DNA of 64,000 nt from Oceanospirillales bacterium. GTDB taxonomy: Bacteria; Pseudomonadota; Gammaproteobacteria; Pseudomonadales; Endozoicomonadaceae. The notes below the pieces were generated by a model. It saw nothing but the letters and a program-made list of their open reading frames with translations, was not told the DNA's origin and did not search any database. A program made the translations under genes and the position numbers. Positions within the stretch are counted from its first letter, which is position 1, and every line of letters starts with the position of its first letter. The stretch covers positions 62,001 to 126,000 of the forward strand of contig SIHQ01000006.1 in assembly GCA_004762125.1 (NCBI GenBank). The letters are read 5' to 3'. This document shows, in pieces, positions 1 to 8,780 of the stretch.

Positions 1-1096
1 TGAAGCCTGTCAAAATATTCTTTCGGGAATTATTAGCTACGCCGCTGATGATTTCAGTAAACAGCTCTTGTTTGAGGGCGGTAAGATTAATGGTCATGCT
101 TACGTGATGGGCCAAGATTTCAAGCCTTATGAACAGCTTGGCCTTGAGGTTGGTGACAGTGTTGTTTCATCAGATACATTAGGCGCACGTCGTCGTCTTG
201 GTGAAATGTTTGAGCAATCTAACCAGCAGAAAGAATTCATTCACCATTTACTATACTCCCAGATTAGGCCCTTCCTGACTCTTAACTCAAGTGAACAGCT
301 GAAAGATGCCAAGAGGGCATTGAAAGGTAATATCAACCTTTTGAGAAGTCCAAGCCATGGTGTCATTCGTTGCTACAACTTCCCTGAGACCTGCGTGGAA
401 ACAGAAGCAAGTATAAGGGAGAGCCTGTCACCTGTTGATCAAACGGTTATTGACACTTTTAAGCAAGCGTATACCTTCCTCAATGCAGCCAATAATCCGG
501 GTTATGCTCTTCCTATTGGTGATGAAATGTATACCTATTACTATCCCAATAACGACATGTCATCTTTGACAAACACTGCGTCTATCAAGGTTCAGGATGA
601 AAGCTTGAAAATATTCGGAGACAACCAAGGGCTCTCTGTTTCTGGTGATCTGAAGAGTATCAGTCCGGATCTGTACACAGGTGACTTAACTGTAAATGAC
701 AAAACGAATCGATACATCTATAGACGGACTGATAACCCTATTTTTCTCGATACAAATGTTGAATATTGCTACGACATCATCTTGAAGAATACCGGAATAT
801 ACCTCCTTTCCCACGAGGCAGAAGACAATCCGCCAAGTTGTGGTGGAGAAATTGACTCCACAATGCACAAAGGTGATATCACCAGTTTTCGGCTAGCACC
901 GGGTACTAAGCTCAAACTGAATGCAGAGGGAGGACGCAGCACTGAAATAACAGCCAACCAGAGTGGTACAATAAAATGTTCCGGGACTACTTTGATCGGT
1001 TTCAAATGCAGATGGCAGAACGGTGATGATGATGATGATGTCGATGTCGATGTCGATGTCGATGTCGATGTCGATGTCGAACATGTCGAGCTTTAG
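1..1096 (+). CDS. Unrecognised protein, 5' partial, with C-terminal Asp-Val repeat
   Basis: The reading frame is open from base 2, so the true start lies left of the window; the TTG at 68 is only the first in-window start-like codon. About 365 residues are visible and I recognise no family. The middle is rich in Thr, Ser and Asn with paired cysteines, as in an exported protein, but the N-terminus is missing. The last 20 or so residues are an acidic run of Asp followed by about seven Asp-Val pairs, encoded by a GATGTC tandem repeat near 1023-1080. An 11-bp inverted repeat follows the stop. Function unknown. Confidence 0.7.
   Translation, partial: EACQNILSGIISYAADDFSKQLLFEGGKINGHAYVMGQDFKPYEQLGLEVGDSVVSSDTLGARRRLGEMFEQSNQQKEFIHHLLYSQIRPFLTLNSSEQLKDAKRALKGNINLLRSPSHGVIRCYNFPETCVETEASIRESLSPVDQTVIDTFKQAYTFLNAANNPGYALPIGDEMYTYYYPNNDMSSLTNTASIKVQDESLKIFGDNQGLSVSGDLKSISPDLYTGDLTVNDKTNRYIYRRTDNPIFLDTNVEYCYDIILKNTGIYLLSHEAEDNPPSCGGEIDSTMHKGDITSFRLAPGTKLKLNAEGGRSTEITANQSGTIKCSGTTLIGFKCRWQNGDDDDDVDVDVDVDVDVDVEHVEL
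1023..1080 (+). repeat. GAT/GATGTC short tandem repeat inside a CDS
   Basis: A run of GAT codons passes into about seven GATGTC hexamers that encode Asp-Val pairs. The unit is a multiple of three, so slippage would change tail length without shifting frame. Confidence 0.85.
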
Positions 1097-1201
1097 CTTG
1101 GAGTTCGTAGGGTAAGCATTAAATCAAAAATGGGTCATGCCTCACATCCGTTGGAAATATTTCCTATCAAACCTGGTGTGTGAATTTTCTTAAGGAATGA
1201 C

Positions 1202-1244
1202 CACCGTCTGGTATTTTTGTGCAAACCAATTACACCAGACGGTG
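1202..1244 (+). terminator. Inverted repeat after the first gene
   Basis: 11-bp perfect arms (CACCGTCTGGT / ACCAGACGGTG) enclose a 21-nt loop about 105 bp past the upstream stop. There is no U-tract, so it may be a weak terminator or another structured element. Confidence 0.4.
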
Positions 1245-1387
1245 CCTGCCATGCTTATAAAAAAGTGGTTCATTACAGGTTTCAAAATGAAAGAGCTGAA
1301 ACAGGCTATTTGAGGTATAAAAACAGAACTCGAACCCGAACCCGAACCAAAAGAACCAAACCCGGATGAGTAACCGTCAGGATCTTG

Positions 1388-2263
1388 TTAGCTGGATGCT
1401 TCATCCACTAAGTTTTGGGTGCGAGTTTCAAAATCCGTCGCATCGTGTCGTTCATGCAACTGCTCTGATAACTCGCCCCAAGTGCGGTTTACCATTTTAC
1501 CACGTTGAACGGCAGGTCTTGTCTGAACGTCTTTGGCCCAACGAGTGACATGCTTATAAGACGCTGCATCAATAAATTCTGCTGCGCCATAAAGTCCACC
1601 TAATGCCAGCAAACCGTACCAGGGCCAGATAGCTATATCAGCAATAGTGTAATCATCACCACAAATAAAGCGGTTATCAGCCAACTGTCTATCCAACACA
1701 TCCAGCTGACGCTTAATTTCCATGGTAAAACGATTGATTGGGTATTCGTACTTTTCTGGCGCGTAAGCGTAGAAGTGACCAAAGCCTCCTCCCAGATAAG
1801 GTGCACTGCCCATCTGCCAAAATAGCCATGACAGACACTGAGCTCTTTCCACCGGGTCAGCAGGAATAAAGGCATTAAACTTTTCTGCTAAATAGAGAAG
1901 AATCGCTCCGGATTCAAAAACAGGAGTGGGTGTTTCTACACTGTGATCCACCAGTGCTGGAATTTTTGAGTTGGGATTAACCTCAACAAAGCCACTGCCA
2001 AACTGATCACCGTCGAGAATCTTAATCAGATGAGCATCGTATTCAGCATCACTATGGCCGGCAGCCAGCAACTCTTCCAGCATGACCGTCACTTTCACAC
2101 CATTAGGCGTAGCCAGTGAGTAAAGCTGTATCGGGTGCTTACCTACGGGTAACGTTTTATCCTGAGTAGCTCCAGCAATAGGGCGATTGATACTGGCAAA
2201 TTCTCCGCCATTCTCGGTGGCCCATGTCCAGACTTTCGGTGGGGTATAAATATCCTGTGACAC
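1388..2263 (-). CDS. yghU: YghU-type glutathione S-transferase / disulfide reductase
   Basis: A 291-residue protein close in length to E. coli YghU (about 288). The thioredoxin-like N-domain carries TPNGVKVTVMLEE and NPNSKIPALVD, followed by an all-helical C-domain with the GST-type segment DDYTIADIAIWPW. The family binds glutathione in the cytoplasm and reduces disulfides or peroxides. It stands alone: the next leftward gene is 114 bp upstream and the facing gene ends at 1096. I see nothing unusual in the motifs. Confidence 0.93.
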   Translation of the reverse strand: MSQDIYTPPKVWTWATENGGEFASINRPIAGATQDKTLPVGKHPIQLYSLATPNGVKVTVMLEELLAAGHSDAEYDAHLIKILDGDQFGSGFVEVNPNSKIPALVDHSVETPTPVFESGAILLYLAEKFNAFIPADPVERAQCLSWLFWQMGSAPYLGGGFGHFYAYAPEKYEYPINRFTMEIKRQLDVLDRQLADNRFICGDDYTIADIAIWPWYGLLALGGLYGAAEFIDAASYKHVTRWAKDVQTRPAVQRGKMVNRTWGELSEQLHERHDATDFETRTQNLVDEASS

Positions 2264-2377
2264 AGCAATGCTTCCTGAGTGTTCTATCGATAAGTAACTG
2301 TATACAGTGACATCCCTCCGTTGTCATCACCGCAATCATTACCCATCTTTACTCTTTAAAGTGCAGCTTTCAGACAG

Positions 2378-3439
2378 CTATGGTTGTGCAAAAAAGTCGA
2401 ACAACTGCTGGTAAAAATGCTTTGGAGGCACCTGAATCACAACGTTGACAGCCCCTTCACCTACACAGGATGCCTGGCCACTGGAACTGGACTCTGATGT
2501 ATCAATAGCTATCTGACATTGTTTAATCACCGTTTCCGGGTCCGTTAACAGGCTCTCGTTCATCATTAACATCGTCGTCAGAGTGTTCCAGAAGTACTTG
2601 ATATTATTTGTATCATTATAAAACTGCGGGTTCTTTTTAAGCATTGAGTAGACCACTGCAGCAGAGCTTGTTTTATTGGCTAATTCACCAAACTGATCAA
2701 ACACAGCTTTGTTGTAAGGCAAGCTGTTTGATGGATCCAGAGGAACGAGATAAACAGGAAAGTTATGCGCTTTTCCAAGTACATTAGCGGCTGATTCCGG
2801 ATCAAGAAAAATATTCCACTCAGACAGGTGATACTCGGGATAATCATTGGGATCATCATAAGCAACATTCCCCGTTACTGTTATAGCTCCACCCATAATG
2901 TACATGCCCGCTATTTTTTCTTCAGCCTGAGGGTACTTTTCCAGAAGGTCGCTAATGTTTGTCAAAGGCCCCAAGGCAAGAATTACAGCTGCTTGGCCAT
3001 CCGGTAACTTTTGCAGCTCACTCCATATCAACTCAACTGCGTCAATTTCATTCTTACCCATTGGCGTCTCTAGCAGGTTGTAGAGATTATCTGCCGAATG
3101 ACGCCAGTCCAAAGGGAACTGTCTTGAAGGAAACTTTGGTACAAAAGACCGACCGCTACCAATCGCCGGAGCTGGCATACCCAGCAAGGAATAAATTCCT
3201 TTTATATTATTGGAATTTTCACAACGGCCAAGGCCGGTGCACACCATGGTTACAGCAATCGTAGAAAACTGTTGTTGTTTCTTCAGAGAGGCAATGGCAG
3301 TGATATCTTCAAAATCGAGGTCAATATCAATAATCAATGATGACGGTGATTTGGTAGTAGTGGGAAATGGACTGGCAAAGATATGAAAAGGCATCAAGCC
3401 TAGCAAAAAAAGAACAACAGCTTCAGTCAATACCTTCAT
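2378..3439 (-). CDS. Secreted nucleoside hydrolase-like protein (IunH family)
   Basis: About 353 residues. I chose the ATG at 3439 because a hydrophobic signal peptide (roughly residues 1-23, ending near HIFAS) follows directly. The N-terminal metal motif reads DIDLDFED where the family usually has DxDPGxDD: the outer aspartates are kept, Pro-Gly is lost and one Asp is Glu. Later family blocks are present, including ALGPLTNIS and YIMGGAITVTGN. Family enzymes hydrolyse ribonucleosides to base and ribose; an exported form would act in the periplasm or outside. The altered motif makes the substrate uncertain. Confidence 0.8.
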   Translation of the reverse strand: MKVLTEAVVLFLLGLMPFHIFASPFPTTTKSPSSLIIDIDLDFEDITAIASLKKQQQFSTIAVTMVCTGLGRCENSNNIKGIYSLLGMPAPAIGSGRSFVPKFPSRQFPLDWRHSADNLYNLLETPMGKNEIDAVELIWSELQKLPDGQAAVILALGPLTNISDLLEKYPQAEEKIAGMYIMGGAITVTGNVAYDDPNDYPEYHLSEWNIFLDPESAANVLGKAHNFPVYLVPLDPSNSLPYNKAVFDQFGELANKTSSAAVVYSMLKKNPQFYNDTNNIKYFWNTLTTMLMMNESLLTDPETVIKQCQIAIDTSESSSSGQASCVGEGAVNVVIQVPPKHFYQQLFDFFAQP

Positions 3440-3514
3440 ATTTTTTCTCACTTCAAGTGTCAAAAGATAAAAGTAGTTCAGCTAACAGCGACAGACCCTC
3501 ATTTTTTGTATTTC

Positions 3515-3541
3515 GTGGGCTTTTAGAGGATAAAAGCCCAC
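3515..3541 (-). terminator. Hairpin at the 3' end of steroid unit A
   Basis: Perfect 11-bp arms (GTGGGCTTTTA / TAAAAGCCCAC) with a 5-nt loop lie 10 bp past the stop of the last gene of the leftward operon. No U-tract follows on that strand. Confidence 0.6.
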
Positions 3542-3550
3542 TTTAATAGA

Positions 3551-4426
3551 TCAGGTTCCGTAAACTTTCTGGGCAGGAACTGATTCTTCAATCAAACTAG
3601 CAATAGCTTCACCCATTTCAGACACTTCCCAGCGACCACCTTTATCTTTCTGTGTGCCGAGCTTCCAACCATCTGCCACAGACAGCTTGCCGCCTTCAAT
3701 TTCAAACAACTTTCCGGTTACATCTTTTGCTGCTTCTGAGCCCAACCAGACTACCAAAGGCGCAACGTTTTCAGCCGCATAATAATCAAAACCGTCTTCC
3801 GGCTTTTTCATCATGTCGGCAAACACGTCTTCAGTCATACCTGTACGCGCTGCAGGAGCCAGAGCATTAGAAGTAATACCGTAACGAGCTAGCTCAGCCG
3901 CCTGAACCAGTGTCAAAGAAGCGATACCACCCTTGGCAGCAGCATAGTTGGACTGGCCAATGGAACCCTGCAGACCTGCACCAGAACTGGTATTGATAAT
4001 ACGTGCGTTGACGTCCTTTCCACCCTTGGACTGCTCACGCCAGTACTTCACGGCATGGCTGGCGATGCAAAAATGGCCTTTCAAATGAACGTTCATCACC
4101 ATGTCCCAATCTGATTCAGACAAGCTGGCAAACATACGGTCACGACAAACACCGGCATTGTTAACAACGACATGAAGATCACCGTAACAATCAATAGCTT
4201 GCTTAACGATCAAAGCCGCTTCTTCGTAATCAGTAATATCATTGCTGTTAGCAACAGCCTGACCACCGGCCGCTGTGATTTCACTAACAACCGCATTGGC
4301 GGCTTTTTCATTGATATCGTTTACAACAACTTGAGCACCTTCAGCGGCGAAAAGCTGTGCGTAAGCCTTTCCCAAACCACCCCCGGCACCCGTAATGACT
4401 GCAACACGATCCTGACAAACTGCCAT
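3551..4426 (-). CDS. Short-chain dehydrogenase of the steroid operon (Rv3548c-like)
   Basis: About 291 residues. The ATG at 4426 is preceded by GGAG at good spacing, favouring it over an upstream in-frame codon. The Rossmann motif TGAGGGLGKAYA, the NNAGV motif and the catalytic Ser...YAAAK are all present, with a C-terminal extension typical of the 3-hydroxyacyl-CoA dehydrogenase-type (17-beta-HSD4-like) branch. It resembles mycobacterial Rv3548c, encoded in the KstR2 regulon that degrades steroid rings C/D. It is the last gene of unit A, 31 bp after the FadA6-type thiolase. A role oxidising a hydroxyacyl-CoA intermediate is inferred; the exact step is not. Confidence 0.85.
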   Translation of the reverse strand: MAVCQDRVAVITGAGGGLGKAYAQLFAAEGAQVVVNDINEKAANAVVSEITAAGGQAVANSNDITDYEEAALIVKQAIDCYGDLHVVVNNAGVCRDRMFASLSESDWDMVMNVHLKGHFCIASHAVKYWREQSKGGKDVNARIINTSSGAGLQGSIGQSNYAAAKGGIASLTLVQAAELARYGITSNALAPAARTGMTEDVFADMMKKPEDGFDYYAAENVAPLVVWLGSEAAKDVTGKLFEIEGGKLSVADGWKLGTQKDKGGRWEVSEMGEAIASLIEESVPAQKVYGT

Positions 4427-4457
4427 GTTCTTCTCCTTATTCTTTACCACAGAGAGT

Positions 4458-5612
4458 TTATTCGCCCAGTCGTTCGATAATGGTCACATTGGCCTGACCA
4501 CCACCTTCACACATGGTTTGCAAACCATAACGACCGCCGGTTCTTTCCAGCTCGTGTAAGAGGGTTGTCATCAATTTAGTGCCCGATGCTCCCAGTGGAT
4601 GCCCCAGAGCAATCGCACCACCATTAACGTTGGTTTTCTCGTGGGGGTAACCCGTCTCTTTCAACCAAGCCATCACTACGGAAGCAAATGCTTCGTTGAT
4701 TTCCACCAGATCAATCTGATCCAGCGTCATGCCGGCTTTGTTCAATGCGTACTTTGTGGCTGAAATCGGTGCCGTCAGCATCCATACTGGATCTGCCGCA
4801 CGCACACTCATGTGATGGATACGAGCTCTGGGGGTAAGGTTGTATTTTTTCAGCGCCGCTTCAGAAACAACCAGTACAGCAGAGGCTGCATCACAGGTCT
4901 GGCTGGAAACAGCCGCTGTTACCTTTTCACAGCCAAACAGGTAGTCCAGCCCAGCCATTTTTTCGAGAGTAGATTCACGAGGTGTCTCATCAGTATCAAC
5001 ACCTTCCAAAGGGACAATCTCACGATTGAAACGACCTTCTTTAATAGCCTGAATCGCACGACGATGAGACTCCAGTGAGAATACTTCCAACTCTTTGCGG
5101 GACAACTTCCACTTATCTGCAATCATCTGGGCAGAGTTAAACTGCGTTGGAGGCTCTTCACCGTAACGCTCAACCCAACCTTTGGAACCGGAAAATGGAT
5201 CTTTAAAACCCAAAGGTTCTGCAGAGGTCATGGCCGATGAGATAGGAATTTGAGTCATGGTCTGAACACCACCAGCTACCACAACATCCTGAGTACCACT
5301 CATTACAGCCTGGGCGGCAAAGTGCACCGCTTGCTGAGAGGAGCCGCATTGACGGTCAATGGTCGTTCCCGGTACTTCCTGAGACAAACCCGCTGCCAGC
5401 CAGGACGTGCGGGCAATGTCACCAGCCAATGGACCGATAGTATCCACACAGCCAAAAATCACGTCATCGTATTCGTTATCCGGAATACTATTACGCTCAA
5501 CAATAGTTTTTAATACATGGGCACCAAGGTCAGCACCATGAACATGGGACAAACCACCTTTACGGCGACCGGTCGGTGTACGTATCGCATCAACAATATA
5601 AGCTTCTGGCAT
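4458..5612 (-). CDS. fadA6: Acetyl-CoA acyltransferase, FadA6-like thiolase
   Basis: 384 residues from the ATG at 5612, which has AGGGA upstream and begins MPEAYIVDAIRTP as in FadA6. The nucleophilic Cys is near residue 89 (DRQCGSSQQA); the C-terminal GGAIALGHPLGASG (His) and CEGGGQA (Cys) are intact. The protein follows M. tuberculosis FadA6 almost block for block (ISSAMTSAEP-like, SLEKMAGL, ARIHHMSVRAADPVWMLT) and is less like side-chain thiolase FadA5. FadA6 is assigned to thiolysis late in steroid ring C/D breakdown. Neighbours in unit A fit that role. Confidence 0.9.
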   Translation of the reverse strand: MPEAYIVDAIRTPTGRRKGGLSHVHGADLGAHVLKTIVERNSIPDNEYDDVIFGCVDTIGPLAGDIARTSWLAAGLSQEVPGTTIDRQCGSSQQAVHFAAQAVMSGTQDVVVAGGVQTMTQIPISSAMTSAEPLGFKDPFSGSKGWVERYGEEPPTQFNSAQMIADKWKLSRKELEVFSLESHRRAIQAIKEGRFNREIVPLEGVDTDETPRESTLEKMAGLDYLFGCEKVTAAVSSQTCDAASAVLVVSEAALKKYNLTPRARIHHMSVRAADPVWMLTAPISATKYALNKAGMTLDQIDLVEINEAFASVVMAWLKETGYPHEKTNVNGGAIALGHPLGASGTKLMTTLLHELERTGGRYGLQTMCEGGGQANVTIIERLGE

Positions 5613-5671
5613 CGTTATTATTCCCTGATCAAGCAATAAAGAGTCATGCGGCAACTGTCATACGACAATAA

Positions 5672-6733
5672 TCAAGCCGCAAACGTATTGCCTGCACCCA
5701 ACAGGGCATTATCAGCCAGAATGGCTGCTTTCACCCGCTGCTTGTGGAAACCACGGTTGCCATAGCTGGCATCCAGTGCCCAGGATCGCTTCATAAAGAT
5801 ATGCAGATCCACTTCCCATGTGTAACCCATAGCGCCATGAACCTGAATACCATTTTTTGCTGCCAGCAAAGCAGCTTCGGTGGTCGCCAGTTTGGCGTGG
5901 GACACACTCCGGGCGGCAGTTACTTGATTGTTGGCAATATCATAAGCCGCACGATAAAGAGGTGCTTTCGCAAACTCGATCTTCACCGCAACGTTCGCCA
6001 TATGATGTTTCACCGCCTGAAAAGAGCCGATTGGCTTACCAAACTGCTTACGCTCAAAGGTGTAATCTACAGAGAGATCAACCACCCGACGAGCCAGCCC
6101 CTGCTGTTGCGCAGCGGCTGCCAGCGCACCACGATTCAGAGCATCGGACCAGAGCTGTTTGCCTTCAGTAGCATCAGCCACTAAGGTCTCCGCAGAAGGT
6201 GTCCAGCTAACACTGAACAGTTTACGACTAGGGTCAACGGATTCATTAGCCACCAGTTCAACCTGGTCTGCTTTCACTGCATGTACTTCATCGCCATGGG
6301 CCAACAGCAACAAGTCGGCAATATGCGCATCTGCAACCAACGGGTTGGATGGATGGCCGACGGCAACTCTGGCACTGCCTTCAGCAACTTTCGCCAGCCA
6401 CTCTTCTTTCAAATGTCTTTTCTGATCACTCAGGCTGCTCAACAACGGCACTGATACCAGCACTGTTTCAACCAGAGGCTCCGGCAATGCGGCATAACCG
6501 CATTCTTCTGCAAGCAGCAGAAAATCCAGTTCATTCATACCCAGGCCACCGAACTGCTCCGGTACGGTCATGGCTGTCAGCCCCATCTCTGCCAGCTGCT
6601 GCCAGAATTCATTGGAGCGTCCGGAATCAGATTTCCATAATTCTCGAATCTTTTCGGGGCTCACTTCATTGGTCAGAAATGACTTAACACTGTCGTGAAA
6701 AGTCAGCTGATCTTCAGTAAAGGTAAAATCCAT
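5672..6733 (-). CDS. Acyl-CoA dehydrogenase, shorter partner of a pair
   Basis: 353 residues; the ATG at 6733 has GAGGAGCC upstream. It has the acyl-CoA dehydrogenase N-domain (MTVPEQFGGLGM) and C-domain (RKQFGKPIGSFQAVKHHMA; IQVHGAMGYTWE), but the middle domain is diverged and the usual catalytic Glu segment near the C-terminus is not recognisable. Steroid degraders use heteromeric dehydrogenases built from two unlike FadE chains; the adjacent 388-residue gene, 14 bp upstream, is the likely partner. It resembles FadE31/32/33-type proteins, but I cannot say which. Confidence 0.85.
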   Translation of the reverse strand: MDFTFTEDQLTFHDSVKSFLTNEVSPEKIRELWKSDSGRSNEFWQQLAEMGLTAMTVPEQFGGLGMNELDFLLLAEECGYAALPEPLVETVLVSVPLLSSLSDQKRHLKEEWLAKVAEGSARVAVGHPSNPLVADAHIADLLLLAHGDEVHAVKADQVELVANESVDPSRKLFSVSWTPSAETLVADATEGKQLWSDALNRGALAAAAQQQGLARRVVDLSVDYTFERKQFGKPIGSFQAVKHHMANVAVKIEFAKAPLYRAAYDIANNQVTAARSVSHAKLATTEAALLAAKNGIQVHGAMGYTWEVDLHIFMKRSWALDASYGNRGFHKQRVKAAILADNALLGAGNTFAA

Positions 6734-6747
6734 AACTGGCTCCTCAC

Positions 6748-7914
6748 TTATGCCCGTGGCATGCCCAGCATACGCTCGGCAATAATGTTGCGTTGAATTT
6801 CGTTAGTGCCTGCATAGATAGGCCCAGCCTGTGCAAACAGGAACCCATCCAGCCACTTACCAACCTCACCTGCTTCAGCAGCATGAGGCCAGAGTTCTGC
6901 ACGGGCACCGAGAATGCTTATAGCTGTCTCGTGCATTTTCTGATCAAGCTCAGACCAGAAAATCTTATTAGTAGACGACTCGGGACCAATTTTTCCACCC
7001 TTCAACAGACGGGAAGCCGTCATATAAGTACTCAGGGTATAGGCTTCAGCATCAAGGTAAGCCTGCATGACCGCGTCGCCAATGGCTGGATCAATGTCTG
7101 CTGTTTCTTTATTAGCTTTGTAGAGTTCAACCAGACGTCGAGCAGTTTCCTGGAAACGAGCAGGGGAACGCAGCATCAGGCCACGTTCAAAACCAGCCGT
7201 GGACATAGCCACTTTCCAGCCCTGACTTTCACCACCAAGAACGTTTTCTACCGGAACCTTGACGTTATCAAAGAAAATTTCAGCAAAACCTGGCAAACCA
7301 TCTAACTGTTCGATTGGGCGAACCGTAACGCCTTCGGAATCCAGAGGAACCAGAATAAAGGTCAACCCTTTATGGCGGCTTGATTCAGGATCAGTACGGA
7401 AAATACCAAAGGTCCAGTCGGCCCAGACAGCACGTGTCGACCAGGTTTTCTGACCATTAATGACATAATGGTCACCGACTCTTTCTGCCTTAGAACGAAT
7501 AGATGCCATATCAGAACCAGCACCCGGCTCGGACCAGCCTTGTGCCCAAACCTCTTCACCCGTTGCCATCATTGGCAGGAAGCGAGCTTTTTGTTCCTCG
7601 GTACCGTACTCCATGAGAGTAGGCCCCAGAAGGAAGATGCCATTCTGGTTGACTCTTAATGGCGCATTAGCTCGGTAATATTCTTCTTCAAAGATCAGCC
7701 ATTCAATCAGGTCGCAGCCTCGGCCACCCAGTTCTTCCGGCCAGGTCACCATTCCCCAGCGACCATCATTCAATTTGACTTCCCATTCACGGTGCTGTCG
7801 GAACCCTTCTTCAGTGTCGAAGGATTTCAGCGAACCGGATGGGACATTGGCAGCCAGCCATTCCCGCACTTCCTGACGGAAGGCTTTCTGGCTGTCGGTA
7901 TAATTCAGATCCAT
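6748..7914 (-). CDS. Acyl-CoA dehydrogenase, FadE30/FadE31-like, longer partner
   Basis: 388 residues; GAGGAATAATAAT precedes the ATG at 7914. All three domains are visible: WPEELGGRGCD, the FAD/substrate motif WSEPGAGSDMA with INGQKTWST, and C-terminal IYAGTNEIQRNIIAERMLG. In MCAD-type enzymes the base is Glu in YEGT; here that residue is Ala, so the base must lie elsewhere or in the partner chain. Length and motifs resemble FadE30 (385 residues), which acts on the propionyl side chain of the CD-ring intermediate, but FadE31 is an alternative. It is translated just before the shorter partner. Confidence 0.87.
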   Translation of the reverse strand: MDLNYTDSQKAFRQEVREWLAANVPSGSLKSFDTEEGFRQHREWEVKLNDGRWGMVTWPEELGGRGCDLIEWLIFEEEYYRANAPLRVNQNGIFLLGPTLMEYGTEEQKARFLPMMATGEEVWAQGWSEPGAGSDMASIRSKAERVGDHYVINGQKTWSTRAVWADWTFGIFRTDPESSRHKGLTFILVPLDSEGVTVRPIEQLDGLPGFAEIFFDNVKVPVENVLGGESQGWKVAMSTAGFERGLMLRSPARFQETARRLVELYKANKETADIDPAIGDAVMQAYLDAEAYTLSTYMTASRLLKGGKIGPESSTNKIFWSELDQKMHETAISILGARAELWPHAAEAGEVGKWLDGFLFAQAGPIYAGTNEIQRNIIAERMLGMPRA

Positions 7915-7929
7915 ATTATTATTCCTCCA

Positions 7930-8688
7930 TCAGCCTTTGAACGATGCATCACGTTTTTCAACAAAAGAATCACGAGCTTCTTGTGAATCCGGTGAGGTGT
8001 AGGCTTCCAGAGTAAAGCCCTGTTCAGAGCGATATTTCTGTTCCAGATCACCGTCTTCAATGCCCGTCAACGCTTCCTTGGCAAGTCGAATCATGCGAGG
8101 ACTCTTCTCTGCAATCTTTGCTGCGATTTCACGGGCGGTCTGGCGCAGTTTATCTTTTGGCACAACTCGCTCAACAGCGCCGAGACGATAGGCTTCCTGC
8201 GCATCAATCATCTCGCCGGTGAAATACATATGACGAACTTTCTGTACCGGGAACATCCGTTGCAAATGGGCACCACCGCCCATAGCTCCACGGTCTACTT
8301 CCGGTACACCAAAACTGGCACATTCAGACGCTACGATAATGTCTGCTGCACCGGAGATACCGATACCACCACCCAGAACAAAACCATGAAGCGCAACAAT
8401 CACCGGTTTTGGGTTCAGGTGAATCGCCTTGAAAGTGTCGTAGTTGCCCTTATTAACCTTAACAATCAGATTGTCGTCCTGAGCCAGTTCCTTGATATCT
8501 ACACCGGCACAGAAACCACGACCTTCTGCAGCAATAATAATTGCTCGAACATCGTCGTTATTTCCCAGAGCTTCAATTTCGGCAGCAATATCTGCCCAGC
8601 CCTGGCTACTGAAAGCGTTCACAGGAGGGTGGTCAAAGATCAGCTCTGCAATCCCCCCTTCGACAAAGGTCTTGAATGGTTTTGTCAT
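7930..8688 (-). CDS. echA20: EchA20-like CD-ring hydrolase (crotonase family)
   Basis: 252 residues. Crotonase blocks are clear: HPPVNAFSSQGW, GRGFCAGVDIKEL (oxyanion hole), VLGGGIGISGAADIIVAS and FGVPEVDRGAMGGGAHL. These align throughout with mycobacterial EchA20 (247 residues; GRGFNAGVDIKE, PEVERGALGAATHL), the hydrolase that opens ring D of the hexahydroindanone-CoA intermediate. It lies 15 bp upstream of the longer dehydrogenase gene and next to ipdC, the same company EchA20 keeps in actinobacteria. The conserved neighbours make this a confident assignment, though no biochemistry is visible. Confidence 0.9.
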   Translation of the reverse strand: MTKPFKTFVEGGIAELIFDHPPVNAFSSQGWADIAAEIEALGNNDDVRAIIIAAEGRGFCAGVDIKELAQDDNLIVKVNKGNYDTFKAIHLNPKPVIVALHGFVLGGGIGISGAADIIVASECASFGVPEVDRGAMGGGAHLQRMFPVQKVRHMYFTGEMIDAQEAYRLGAVERVVPKDKLRQTAREIAAKIAEKSPRMIRLAKEALTGIEDGDLEQKYRSEQGFTLEAYTSPDSQEARDSFVEKRDASFKG

Positions 8689-8780
8689 AGTTGTACCTTG
8701 TATCTTTATAATTCTTTTTGATGAGCTGGCTCTATCCGAACTCAGAACTCTGGTAACTGATGTTAGGTGACATCAACAAT

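Noticed and set aside
893-1084. Minus-strand frame starting with an Ile-Asp repeat
   Set aside because: It is the reverse reading of the GATGTC repeat inside the plus-strand gene.
5744-6687. Several plus-strand frames over the acyl-CoA dehydrogenase gene
   Set aside because: All are shadows of the minus-strand gene and lack starts with ribosome sites.
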